A DNA stretch of 64,000 nt from Vibrio lentus (GCF_030409755.1 NZ_JAUFQE010000002.1:434001-498000); one strand, 5' to 3'. Positions 8,566 to 17,021 are shown, counted from the stretch's first letter. The notes: generated from the sequence alone by a model not told the origin. Numbers and translations: made by a program.

Positions 8566-9003
8566 GATTTCTCTCTTTGTTGCTGGAAAGGTTAAAAGTG
8601 TTTACCTATTTCAGCTGAAATTAATTGTCGTACTGCCGTTTGTATTTCTGGCTTACCTTTGGAAGCTGAGATAATTCTAGCCCAATTTTTATATAACAAA
8701 ATTTCAGTTTGTCTGATCTGATCCTACAAATTAAAAGCCCTGAGTTAATGATGAGAGTCTTGGTGTTGGTCTTTGAAAGTGATTTCCCATTATTTGGACG
8801 GAATGGATATCGTTGAGGCATAGAACCAATATATGAATATCAGCACGATGGTTATCGGTTTGATGGTGATTCAGGCTTTCGAGTGGCACCGCTTTACTTC
8901 ACCCATTTATTGAATTCGTCACGCATCTCACCTTTACTTTACTCTTGTGAGCAAGCCATCGCTTCAGTCATCAAATGATAAAAAAGAAAAAGGTGAACGA
9001 ACT
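8566..9003. other. Divergent intergenic region
   Basis: This 438-base region separates the leftward amidohydrolase operon from the rightward CDGSH/glutamate-synthase-like gene. It holds the third copy of the local operator (8709-8729). A 66-codon ORF on the minus strand has neither a ribosome site nor protein-like composition, and I do not call it. Confidence 0.5.
8709..8729. promoter_or_regulatory. Inverted-repeat operator copy 3 (upstream of amidohydrolase)
   Basis: TTGTCTGA, the spacer TCTGA, then TCCTACAA. The left arm is identical to the other two copies (4516, 5382) and the right arm keeps TNNNACAA. It could serve the amidohydrolase on the left, the glutamate-synthase-like gene on the right, or both. 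Confidence 0.55.
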
Positions 9004-10566
9004 ATGAAGAATCCAGTGATAGCGGATACCAAGCCAATCAAAGTGGAGCTAACCGAAGGGGAGGAGTACTACTTCTGTACCTGTGGTAAATCGAAAAACC
9101 AACCGTTTTGTGATGGTTCTCATGCAGGTACCGGCTTTAAACCGAAGAGTTTTGTGGCCGAAGAAAACGGCGACGCCTATCTGTGTCGCTGTAAATATTC
9201 GAACAACCTACCTTTTTGCGATGGCACTCATAAACAGTTTACGGCTGAACAGGTTGGGCAAGAAGGCCCAGAGGTTCACATCCAAGCGGCTGCGCCAGAC
9301 TTGTCTCCTGCTGCGAGCGCAACCAAAGAAGAACCCACGGTCGAGTTTATCCATCAACTGGCGCGCGATGGTTTATCTAAGGTTGGGCATCATGGGCCCA
9401 TGACCTCAATGGGTGTGCCAAGATATCTATTGCCGCATTGGGATGATATTCAGGTGATGGTCGCGCAAATGGCGACCAAACCTCTGCTTGAAAATGTGCC
9501 TGTGGGTACGGAACTGATTATTGGCCCTAAAGCGAAGAAGCCGCTCAAGTTGAACATCTCCTTGTTTGTGTCTGATATGAGTTTTGGCTCGTTGTCTGAA
9601 GAAGCGAAAGTCTCGTTGGCGACAGGCGCAGAACTCGCAGGGACGGGTATCTGTTCTGGAGAGGGCGGTATGTTACCCGAAGAGCAAGCCGCGAACTCAC
9701 GTTACTTTTATGAACTGGCCAGTGCTCAGTTTGGTTACGATGAATCTAAGCTCAAGAATGTCCAAGCCTTTCACTTTAAAGGCGGACAGGGGGCGAAAAC
9801 TGGAACAGGCGGTCATCTGCCGGGAGTTAAGAACATCGGTAAGATTGCAGAGGTACGCGGCATTGAAGCGGGCACGGCTGCGATTTCTCCACCAACCTTT
9901 GTTGATCTAAAAACCGTCGCGGATTTTAAAAAGTTCGCCGACCGAGTTCGAGAAGTAACAGGCGGAATCCCGATTGGCTTCAAGTTGAGTGCCAATCACA
10001 TTGAAGAAGACATTCAGTTTGCACTCGATGCCAGTGCCGATTACATCATCTTGGATGGGCGTGGTGGCGGTACAGGCGCTGCGCCTGAAATGTTCCGAGA
10101 CCATATCAGTGTTCCCACCATTCCAGCACTTGCTCGTGCCAGAGCTTATTTAGACAAGCAAGGTGTCAGTGACAGAGTCACCTTAATCATTACTGGCGGA
10201 CTTCGTGTTCCGATGGACTTTGTGAAAGCGATGGCGCTTGGCGCTGATGGTGTCGCCATCTCGAACAGCGCCATGCAGTCGATTGGTTGTGTGGCGGCGA
10301 GAATGTGTAATACCAACAATTGCCCAGCAGGCATCGCGACTCAAAAAGCCGACTTACGCCAACGGCTAAACGTTGAAAAGGCATCGAACCAATTGAAGAA
10401 CTTCTTCGAAGCTTCGACTGAATTGATGCAAGTGATGGCGAGAGCGTGCGGTCATGATCATTTGAATCAATTTAACCCGCACGATTTAGCGACATGGAAT
10501 CGTGAAATGGCAGAGTTATCAGGTGTAACTTATTCAGGTGTCAGCCCTTTAAATCAATCTAAGTAA
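9004..10566 (+). CDS. Glutamate synthase-like FMN protein with two N-terminal CDGSH iron-sulfur motifs
   Basis: A 520-residue fusion. The first 80 residues carry two CDGSH-type [2Fe-2S] motifs: C25, C27, C36, H40 (PFCDGSH) and C61, C63, C72, H76 (PFCDGTH). From about residue 120 on it matches the FMN-binding glutamate synthase domain (GltB2-like), with FHFKGGQGAK, the Gly-rich DGRGGGTGAAPE and the 3Fe-4S-type Cys segment CNTNNCPAGIATQ. It lacks the glutaminase domain, so it is a glutamate-synthase-related oxidoreductase and not a full GltB. The ATG at 9004 follows AAAGGTGA; the earlier start at 8947 lacks a ribosome site. It sits next to the amidohydrolase operon and a shared operator. Confidence 0.85.
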   Translation: MKNPVIADTKPIKVELTEGEEYYFCTCGKSKNQPFCDGSHAGTGFKPKSFVAEENGDAYLCRCKYSNNLPFCDGTHKQFTAEQVGQEGPEVHIQAAAPDLSPAASATKEEPTVEFIHQLARDGLSKVGHHGPMTSMGVPRYLLPHWDDIQVMVAQMATKPLLENVPVGTELIIGPKAKKPLKLNISLFVSDMSFGSLSEEAKVSLATGAELAGTGICSGEGGMLPEEQAANSRYFYELASAQFGYDESKLKNVQAFHFKGGQGAKTGTGGHLPGVKNIGKIAEVRGIEAGTAAISPPTFVDLKTVADFKKFADRVREVTGGIPIGFKLSANHIEEDIQFALDASADYIILDGRGGGTGAAPEMFRDHISVPTIPALARARAYLDKQGVSDRVTLIITGGLRVPMDFVKAMALGADGVAISNSAMQSIGCVAARMCNTNNCPAGIATQKADLRQRLNVEKASNQLKNFFEASTELMQVMARACGHDHLNQFNPHDLATWNREMAELSGVTYSGVSPLNQSK

Positions 10567-10580
10567 ATAACACTTCAATA

Positions 10581-10611
10581 AAGCACATTCACTGCATTTT
10601 TGGGTGTGCTT
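10581..10611 (+). terminator. Possible terminator after the CDGSH/GltB-like gene
   Basis: AAGCACA and TGTGCTT can pair across a 17-base loop, just downstream of the stop codon. The stem is short and the loop is large, so termination here is uncertain. Confidence 0.3.
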
Positions 10612-10706
10612 ATTCTTGCCATGCAATACCAATCTATATTCCACCTGCTGTAAGGCATTGCTTTATTAGCGTTTTTAAATTACTTCCTATTTCTTGAAAA
10701 TATCAC

Positions 10707-10737
10707 TTTACCTCAAGTTAACTTGAGGTTTTATCAT
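10707..10737 (+). promoter_or_regulatory. SoxR-type operator and promoter
   Basis: The 18-bp perfect palindrome CCTCAAGTTAACTTGAGG at 10711-10728 is identical to the classical SoxR binding site of the E. coli soxS promoter. It lies between a -35-like TTTACC (10707-10712) and a -10-like TATCAT (10732-10737), separated by 19 bases. That overlong spacer is the hallmark of MerR-family-activated promoters. The promoter points at the N-acetyltransferase/FMN-reductase operon that starts at 10831. A soxR gene lies 3.6 kb downstream but is interrupted by a stop codon. Confidence 0.88.
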
Positions 10738-10830
10738 CCTACTTAATCTAAAAACACAGACAATCGCCTGATGGTTGTATAGACCAACAAGTGACGAATT
10801 GCAGGTGAGATAAATTAAGAAGGTTAGGGT

Positions 10831-11622
10831 ATGGAACAGAATCAAGTGACTGAATATTTTGCACGAATAGGCTTATCTGAAACGAGTGACATTACGGTCG
10901 AAAGCCTCAAAGCCATTCATCAGCATCAACACAGAAGTATCCCGTTCGAAAACTTCGATGTGATCAATGGACAAGCGATTCAACTATCTCCCGAAGCGCT
11001 TTACCAAAAGCTAGTGGTTAATCAGCGAGGCGGTTATTGCCAAGAGTTAAATGGACTGCTGCTGAATGTGTTAACCCACTTGGGTTTTGAAGCCAGAAGC
11101 CTACTTGGCCGTGTTCACCTAGCAGGTGAGCCGACAGGGCGTAGTCATCGAGTAACGTTAGTGACACTCAATGGTCAGCAATGGTTGGTGGATGCGGGCT
11201 TTGGCACCTTTACACCTCGAGCTCCATTGCTGCTAGAAACCGGTCTTGAGCAATCTAATGATTTACAGACCTTCCGTTTCATAGAAGACGAATTGTACGG
11301 CTTGCTATTGCAAATCAAGCAGGGTGAAGAGTGGATGAAGGTATACAGCCTAGACATGACTCACGTGTGTGCGAACGATTTAGAGTCGAGCAACTTTTTT
11401 ACATCTAACAGCCCGAAATCGATTTTTACATCGAACTGTATTGCGGCGCTGCCGATTGAAGACGGGATTGTCACGCTACTTAACCAGAAAATTAAAATTA
11501 GCAAAAACGGCTCAACAGAAGAGTGGTTGCTTGAAGACGAACCCGCTTATTTTGCTGCATTACAAACGTACTTTGGCTTAACCCTAAAGGTACCTTTCCA
11601 AGCTTTAGAGAAATGTTTCTAA
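10831..11622 (+). CDS. Arylamine N-acetyltransferase
   Basis: A 263-residue NAT enzyme that transfers acetyl from acetyl-CoA to arylamines or hydrazines. The Cys-His-Asp triad is visible: C70 in RGGYCQELN, H106 in GRSHRVTLV and D121 in LVDAGFG. The length is typical of bacterial NATs (about 260-280). It leads an operon with the FMN reductase 19 bases downstream and is preceded by a SoxR-type promoter, so it is probably induced by redox-cycling compounds, fitting a detoxification role against aromatic amines or quinone-like molecules. Confidence 0.92.
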   Translation: MEQNQVTEYFARIGLSETSDITVESLKAIHQHQHRSIPFENFDVINGQAIQLSPEALYQKLVVNQRGGYCQELNGLLLNVLTHLGFEARSLLGRVHLAGEPTGRSHRVTLVTLNGQQWLVDAGFGTFTPRAPLLLETGLEQSNDLQTFRFIEDELYGLLLQIKQGEEWMKVYSLDMTHVCANDLESSNFFTSNSPKSIFTSNCIAALPIEDGIVTLLNQKIKISKNGSTEEWLLEDEPAYFAALQTYFGLTLKVPFQALEKCF

Positions 11623-11641
11623 CCGATTTAAAGGATCAACA

Positions 11642-12163
11642 ATGAAAGTATTAGCCATTGGCGCCACCAACAGTAAGACATCGATTAACCAACAATTAGC
11701 GGCTTATACCGCAAGCCTTGCGAACAACGCGCAAGTTGAAGTGCTTGATCTTAATGATTTTGAAATGCCGATTTACAGCGAAGACAGAGAAAAGGCGTCA
11801 GGTATTCACCAGCACGCGCAGCGCTTTTTTAGCAAGATTAGTGAAGCTGACGCTGTGGTCATTTCGTTTGCAGAATACAACGGTTCTTATACTGCGGCCT
11901 TTAAGAATGTGTTCGACTGGGCATCTCGAATTGATATGAAGGTTTACCAAGGCAAGCCTGTCGTTATGTTGGCTGCATCTCCGGGCCCAGGCGGCGCAAC
12001 ATCGGTGCTATCTTCTGCCGTAAACTCTGCGCCATATTTTGCTGCGGACATCAAAGGCACACTGTCTGTGCCGAGTTTTTACGACAATTTTGATGTAGAG
12101 ATAGGGGAAGTGACCAACGCTGAAATGTTAGAGAACCTAAAATCGATCATGAGTAAGCTTTGA
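11642..12163 (+). CDS. NADPH-dependent FMN reductase-like oxidoreductase
   Basis: A 173-residue flavodoxin-fold reductase (FMN_red family). It shows the N-terminal phosphate-binding loop (AIGATNSKTSINQQLA), the EYNGSYTAAFKNVFDWAS segment that holds the flavin and dimer contacts, and the Gly/Pro-rich ASPGPGGA loop. Such enzymes use NAD(P)H to reduce flavins, quinones or azo compounds. It lies 19 bases after the NAT gene with its own ribosome site (AAAGGATC), so the pair is one operon under the SoxR-type promoter. Confidence 0.88.
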   Translation: MKVLAIGATNSKTSINQQLAAYTASLANNAQVEVLDLNDFEMPIYSEDREKASGIHQHAQRFFSKISEADAVVISFAEYNGSYTAAFKNVFDWASRIDMKVYQGKPVVMLAASPGPGGATSVLSSAVNSAPYFAADIKGTLSVPSFYDNFDVEIGEVTNAEMLENLKSIMSKL

Positions 12164-12254
12164 ACCTTAAATACTAAGCCTCAAAGATAAACCTCAGGTG
12201 TTCAGTTATTAAGGTTGAGTCTTAGGTTGTAAGCTCGTGATTAATTAAGCACAG

Positions 12255-12285
12255 AAACGGCCACCCTCAGGTGACCGTTTTTTGT
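12255..12285 (+). terminator. Terminator after the NAT/FMN-reductase operon
   Basis: AACGGCCACC and GGTGACCGTT pair with one mismatch around a CTCA loop, followed by a run of T. It lies between convergent genes and can serve the rightward operon. Confidence 0.7.
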
Positions 12286-12304
12286 ATGGTGACTACATGG
12301 GGGA

Positions 12305-13117
12305 TTATTTAGATAGCTCAGCTGCAGTATCGGCGAAGATACCTGGCATATCTTTAGCTTCACGCTCTGTTTGTCCGCCATGTTTTAGAAACGCGCCAAT
12401 GATTGCCGCTGTTTTTTGCTCTTTTGCACGCTCTAGGAAGTAACGAAGCTCTAGCTCTGCGCCCGCTTGTTCGTCTTTGATTGAAGCCGCGATGATCTCT
12501 TTGTACATCACGATGTCACGTACTTCTAACTGGCTGATCACACCTAACGTTGTTGCTAAGAAATCGTTTAGGTCGGCCTTCGGTACGAACTGCGTGATGA
12601 TGTTACGGCTCTCTGCTTGTTGAGCAGTAAAATCGTTGCCGAGTAACAATGCTTGTAGCGCTTTGTTTTTACCCATGCGTCTTGCAAATTGCACTGCGCC
12701 TTGGCCACCCGTTGGGATGTTTACATGAATTTCTGGTTGTGCGAACGCTGAGTTTTCAGTGCCATAAGCTAGGTCACACGCCATCACAAATTCATTACCG
12801 CCCCCACGAGCCACACCATCAACCACTGCAACAGACACTTGCTTCATTGATTTGATGTTCTCAATCATGTGATTGAATTCAATCGAACCCGCTTGTCCAC
12901 CTTGCGTACCATTGATCACATTAAGATCTAAGTGAGCCAAAAAGAAGCTTTCATTCAATGATTTAAATACAACAACCTTGGTATCACGATCATCTTTCAA
13001 TGACAGAACGAATGCGTTGATCTCATTGATCAAATCGAAAGTCAGTACGTTCACTGGTGGGTTGTTGATAGATACAGTTGCAATGCCATTTTGGTTAGTT
13101 GCAGATAGTAGTGTCAT
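12305..13117 (-). CDS. Enoyl-CoA hydratase/isomerase family protein
   Basis: A 270-residue crotonase-fold protein. The N-terminal GIATVSINNPPVNVL and the oxyanion-hole segment VDGVARGGGNEFVMACDLAYG (about 99-119) are typical. At the usual catalytic glutamate positions the sequence has NEF and AQPEIHVNIPTGGQG, so an acidic residue is available (E in PEI), but the exact reaction cannot be told. The gene is divergent from the LysR gene at 13248, a common arrangement for a regulator and its target. Confidence 0.82.
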   Translation of the reverse strand: MTLLSATNQNGIATVSINNPPVNVLTFDLINEINAFVLSLKDDRDTKVVVFKSLNESFFLAHLDLNVINGTQGGQAGSIEFNHMIENIKSMKQVSVAVVDGVARGGGNEFVMACDLAYGTENSAFAQPEIHVNIPTGGQGAVQFARRMGKNKALQALLLGNDFTAQQAESRNIITQFVPKADLNDFLATTLGVISQLEVRDIVMYKEIIAASIKDEQAGAELELRYFLERAKEQKTAAIIGAFLKHGGQTEREAKDMPGIFADTAAELSK

Positions 13118-13247
13118 GGGATGTTCCTCTATTAGTTCGGGACTTAATGTTGTCTCCGTTATGTGCAGCTACTATAGATTTGTAATAAGATGAGAAAAAT
13201 AGGCAAATTTGCACAATATTGGTGCTTAAAATGCAACAAAGGGCGTT

Positions 13248-14204
13248 ATGGATATATCGAGTCGTTTATTGTTATTACTTGAAGTGGTCGAGCTTGGCTC
13301 GTTTGTCAAAGTGGCGGAGCAAAGAAACGTTGATCGTTCTGTTATCTCAAAGCAGATTAGCCGTCTTGAGGAAGAGCTCAACGTTCGGTTATTGAATAGA
13401 ACAACCCGTTCGTTATCTCTGACTGCGGCTGGCAATGAGATGGTCAATCAAGCGCATCAACTTCGAGCATTGTTGAACAACACTCGACGCCTAGCGCAAA
13501 ACTACCACGCAGAGCCTCGTGGCTTACTGAGAATTACCAGCTCAACCATGTTTGGTCGACAGTATGTTCAGCAAGCGATTGCTGTGTTTCAAAAACAATA
13601 TCCGGATGTCGATTTTGAATTGAGACTAGAAGACCGAATCGTAGACATGGTTAAAGAAGGGTTTGATATCGGTTTTCGTATCGGTAAGCCCAAAAACTCT
13701 AGTTTGATTAGCCGTAAGATCGCCAGAAGTCGATTGCTGATTGTTGCTTCCCCAGAGTTCATTGCTGAGCATGGAGAGATCAATACCATCGAAAAGCTAG
13801 AGTCATTACCTGCGACCATTTATGCCGCACCGGGATTGTTGATCGACAAGTTTTCCTATGTTGACCAAGAGGGACAAGCGCAGCATTTTCAGCTCAACGC
13901 GACCTATAAAGTGAATGATGTTGAGATGATTTCTAAGAGTGCTTTAACGGGCAGTACGCTCGCAGTAGTCACAGCGCAAATGATTGAAGATGAAGTACTG
14001 AACGGCGAGTTGGTGCCTATCATGACTCATTTACACTTGGATGACTTTGGTACTTTCTATGCGGTGTATCCACATCGAGATGCTCCAATCAAAACCAAGC
14101 TTTTCATTGATACATTGAAAAACATTGTTGGTGAAGAGCAGCCTGTGTGGGAGCAAGGTATTCCCGGCTTTGACAGCATGTATGGTAATCGTCCAGCGAA
14201 GTAG
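13248..14204 (+). CDS. LysR-family regulator (CrgA-like)
   Basis: A 318-residue LysR protein with the N-terminal helix-turn-helix (about residues 15-45, SFVKVAEQRNVDRSVISKQI) and the CrgA-type C-terminal layout (GLLRITSS, then DIGFRIG near 140). It is divergent from the enoyl-CoA hydratase gene with a 130-base gap, so it probably controls that gene and itself. The gap contains GCAC-N7-GTGC (13212-13226), a possible LysR site, too weak to list separately. The effector is unknown. Confidence 0.88.
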   Translation: MDISSRLLLLLEVVELGSFVKVAEQRNVDRSVISKQISRLEEELNVRLLNRTTRSLSLTAAGNEMVNQAHQLRALLNNTRRLAQNYHAEPRGLLRITSSTMFGRQYVQQAIAVFQKQYPDVDFELRLEDRIVDMVKEGFDIGFRIGKPKNSSLISRKIARSRLLIVASPEFIAEHGEINTIEKLESLPATIYAAPGLLIDKFSYVDQEGQAQHFQLNATYKVNDVEMISKSALTGSTLAVVTAQMIEDEVLNGELVPIMTHLHLDDFGTFYAVYPHRDAPIKTKLFIDTLKNIVGEEQPVWEQGIPGFDSMYGNRPAK

Positions 14205-14309
14205 TAGACCAAAGGTTCAATCTGGGCTCTTGATAGATCGTCGTTTTCAATTTAGTCCAAACCTAAATTTGAACCCATAGTTAAAGTTAAAGTTAAAGTG
14301 AACTCTATT

Positions 14310-14323
14310 ATACTGGTCAGTAT
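14310..14323. promoter_or_regulatory. Palindrome overlapping the soxR promoter
   Basis: ATACTG-GT-CAGTAT is a 6-bp inverted repeat that overlaps a -10-like TATACT (14309-14314) about 40 bases before soxR. Three tandem GTTAAA units (14280-14298) lie just upstream. The palindrome does not match the SoxR box; it resembles TetR-type operators in form. The binding protein is unknown. Confidence 0.4.
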
Positions 14324-14361
14324 CAGGACGAAATGACTATTCAAACAGGAAGTGAAAGATC

Positions 14362-14802
14362 ATGAGAAACATTGTATACCTCACCATTGGTCAGCTGTCA
14401 GAGCGAAGCGGTGTCGCTCCTTCAGCGCTGCGCTTTTATGAAACCAAGGGGTTGATTGCTTCGATTCGCACTAACTGAAATCAACGTCGTTATCAGTCGG
14501 CGATGCTGCGTCGAATCGCGCTAATACAAGTGGCGCAGTCTATAGGCTTCACGCTCGAAGAGATCACCGAAGAGTTGTCTACTTTACCAATGAACCATAC
14601 TGCGACTAAGCGAGATTGGGAACGCGTTGCGAAGAAATGGCAGGGGCAACTCGACAGTAAGATGGCGCAGATTAAATCGCTACAAGAAAACCTAACCGGT
14701 TGTATCGGTTGTGGTTGTTTGAGTATGCAGAAATGCCAACTGTTGAACCCTGAAGATATTCTGCATGACCAAGGGCAGGGCGCACAACGCATTGTTGATT
14801 AG
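14362..14802 (+). pseudogene. soxR: soxR, interrupted by an in-frame TGA at codon 39
   Basis: The reading frame encodes a full-length MerR-family SoxR: helix-turn-helix ([20 protein letters not shown]), dimer helix, and the [2Fe-2S] cluster cysteines C114, C117, C119 and C125 in the expected CX2CXCX5C spacing. Codon 39 (14476-14478) is TGA, where SoxR proteins have Gly in RTNGNQRRY; a single G to T change from GGA explains it. Everything downstream is intact and in frame, so the lesion is recent, or a sequencing error, or strain-specific. As read, the product stops within the DNA-binding domain. An internal ATG at 14503 could give a fragment without DNA binding. The perfect SoxR operator at 10711 shows that the regulon is still present. 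Confidence 0.9.
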
Positions 14803-14819
14803 CCCTGAATCAAGGTTCC

Positions 14820-15584
14820 TTATCTGAGAGCGTCGAATCCAATACACTCTATCTTATGGTCGTTTAGCCACTGCTTTAGTGCAGAGCTAGTGAGAAGCTG
14901 GTATTCCTCAACACGCCTCTCACGATAACCAGATAATGATTTAAGCTCATCAGTGACAGAAAGCGATGGGTGACACATCAATTCGACAACCCCTTTCGGC
15001 ATTGCGGTTTGATAGCTCAGCAGTAAATCTTGTAAACGAGCAAGTGATACGCCGTCATCGAAAAATCGCATATCAAAAGCGTCGGGTGTGGCGACTTTTA
15101 GTGAATCTTGCCCATTCACAATGTTATCGATTCGTCTGACCGGAAGACCAATCTGATTGACGGTGCGAGTAAACGCGGCTTTGAGTGGTTTAAATACACC
15201 GCCAAAGTGATGGCTATCGATGTGGTTGATCGTTAACCCTGCATTGATAGCCGCTCGGTATTGAGCGTTGAGCTCAAGTGTCACTTGCTCTTCGACGACA
15301 TCGGCTTTATCGAACAGAGTGACATTGTCTAAGAAGTTGCCTTGAGCATCCACCAAGCTAGGAACAAGCTCAGGTGGCGTCAGGGGTTTTCCTGCAGTAA
15401 CGGTAAAGTGCAAACCAACCTCAGGGACTTTCCCTTGGTGATAAAGCTCCACAGCGTGTTGTGTGCCCGGCTGATTCATCATGATAGTGGTCGACTTGAC
15501 CATTCCTGCTTGTAAGCAGTCGACGATGCCGTGGTTAACACTTTCTGTGAGCCCGAAATCATCGGCATTTAAGATCAGTTTCAT
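14820..15584 (-). CDS. chbG: ChbG/YdjC-family carbohydrate deacetylase
   Basis: A 254-residue member of the YdjC/ChbG family, which removes an acetyl group from chitooligosaccharides such as diacetylchitobiose. The start MKLILNADDFGL carries the metal-binding Asp pair, GLHFTVTAGKPL holds the next conserved His, and HIDSHHFGG provides further metal or catalytic His residues. Length is as expected. It lies about 100 bases downstream of a GH4 glycosidase gene on the same strand, matching the chb logic of deacetylation followed by hydrolysis of the phosphorylated disaccharide. No PTS gene is next to it in this window. Confidence 0.85.
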   Translation of the reverse strand: MKLILNADDFGLTESVNHGIVDCLQAGMVKSTTIMMNQPGTQHAVELYHQGKVPEVGLHFTVTAGKPLTPPELVPSLVDAQGNFLDNVTLFDKADVVEEQVTLELNAQYRAAINAGLTINHIDSHHFGGVFKPLKAAFTRTVNQIGLPVRRIDNIVNGQDSLKVATPDAFDMRFFDDGVSLARLQDLLLSYQTAMPKGVVELMCHPSLSVTDELKSLSGYRERRVEEYQLLTSSALKQWLNDHKIECIGFDALR

Positions 15585-15686
15585 CGCTAGCCTTCTTATT
15601 ACTTAGTTTCTATGCGTTACTCATCAGTGCGGCAAAGGTTGGTTGTCTTGTGCTCAATGTCAGTTGATTTTCTATCTAATTGCTGG

Positions 15687-17021
15687 TCAATCTAGCTTCA
15701 ATCGGTGAGCAAAGGCTGGCATGAAGTCTAAGTTTTCACGGATGGTTTCTTGTAATGCTTCATCGATGTGCGAACCACTATCGACAATAGGATTCAGAAT
15801 CAATGCGCGCTTGGCAATGGCGATATCGCCCGTCATTGCGGCTTTCACGGTGAGTGTTTCAAACTCTTTCATTTGCTGGATGAGGCGTAGAGTATCGCTA
15901 TCAAAAGGCTCGACATTTAATGGAAGGATCGCGCTGCTGGTGATCACCGAACTCACCTCAACTGCACAGTCGTCAGGCAGGCCTTTAATCGCACCGTTAT
16001 TACGAGTGTTGACGTGCATGATAGAACGTTTGTTGTTGTGAATACTGCTCATTAGCTCACAAGCTGCTTCAGAGTAGTACGCGCCTCCTCGCTCTTCTAA
16101 CAACTGAGGCTTGGTGTCTAACATCGGGTCTTGATAGATCGCCAACAGTTGTTCTTCTACCTTAGCGACAAGGTCTGCTCGGTTGGTGCTGTTCTCTGAA
16201 GCTGAGAATTCTTTGTCGAGAATATCTCGTGATTGGTAGTAGTAGCGTAGGTAGGCACATGGCACGAGGTTCAATGATCGAATCAGCTCGCTATCCCATT
16301 CAAAGGGTGGAATGTTTTTCGGCATCATTTGGTCGTTACCACCAAGTAACTGTTCAATCACCTCACCGAGTTTGTCTTTGCCTTCATGAAGTACTTTTCT
16401 CGCCCACACTAAGTGATTTAAGCCAGCAATTTGCATGGTAATGTCGGCACGTTCTGCTCCTAACATTTCAGCCGCGCCACGTTCCATGTTGACGGGCACA
16501 TTGCATAGGCCAACAGTTTTGATGGTTGAGTGTTTAATCAAGGCTTCGGTCACCATGCCTGACGGGTTGGTGAAGTTAAGAAGCCAAGCGTCTGGGCAGA
16601 GTGTTTCCATCTCTTTGGCAATGTCTAGCGCAATTGGGATGGTGCGACAGGCATTTGAGAAGCCACCTAAGCCATTTGTTTCTTGGCCAATCATGCGGTA
16701 TTTCAATGCGATTCGCTCATCTCGCAGCCGTGCTTCCAAACGACCTGCTCTAAATTGTGAACACACGAAATCAGCGTCGATTAAGGCCGATTGTCTATCT
16801 GTGGTGAGGTGAACAGCGATGTCGCAGTTGGCTTTTTTGATCATACGCTTGGTTAAATCCGCAATCACTTTTGCCTTGTCCATCCCTTCTTCGATATCGA
16901 CTAACCACAAGTCAGAGATCGGCAGTTCGTGATGACGATTAAGGAGACCTTCAATGAGTTCTGGGGTGTAACTTGAGCCACCACCAATTACGACAACTTT
17001 GAGTTTTTGATTCTGTTTCAT
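15687..17021 (-). CDS. chbF: GH4 6-phospho-beta-glucosidase (ChbF/CelF-like)
   Basis: A 444-residue NAD- and metal-dependent family 4 glycosidase, which hydrolyses 6-phospho-beta-glucosides or phosphorylated chitobiose in the cytoplasm. The NAD loop VVIGGGSSYTPELIEGL, the metal Cys in GLCNVPVNM, the metal His in AGLNHLVW and the substrate segment NFTNPSGMVTEAL are all visible. I chose 17021 over the ATG at 17033 because GGTGAG lies 5 bases before it. It precedes chbG and is divergent from the LysR gene at 17125 across about 100 bases. Confidence 0.88.
   Translation of the reverse strand: MKQNQKLKVVVIGGGSSYTPELIEGLLNRHHELPISDLWLVDIEEGMDKAKVIADLTKRMIKKANCDIAVHLTTDRQSALIDADFVCSQFRAGRLEARLRDERIALKYRMIGQETNGLGGFSNACRTIPIALDIAKEMETLCPDAWLLNFTNPSGMVTEALIKHSTIKTVGLCNVPVNMERGAAEMLGAERADITMQIAGLNHLVWARKVLHEGKDKLGEVIEQLLGGNDQMMPKNIPPFEWDSELIRSLNLVPCAYLRYYYQSRDILDKEFSASENSTNRADLVAKVEEQLLAIYQDPMLDTKPQLLEERGGAYYSEAACELMSSIHNNKRSIMHVNTRNNGAIKGLPDDCAVEVSSVITSSAILPLNVEPFDSDTLRLIQQMKEFETLTVKAAMTGDIAIAKRALILNPIVDSGSHIDEALQETIRENLDFMPAFAHRLKLD

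Noticed and set aside
8621..8821. 66-codon minus-strand ORF
   Set aside because: No ribosome site, and it spans the operator at 8709; composition is not protein-like.
12305..14204. LysR binding site between the enoyl-CoA hydratase and LysR genes
   Set aside because: GCAC-N7-GTGC at 13212-13226 is only a 4-bp repeat; too weak to call as a feature, although control by the divergent LysR is likely.
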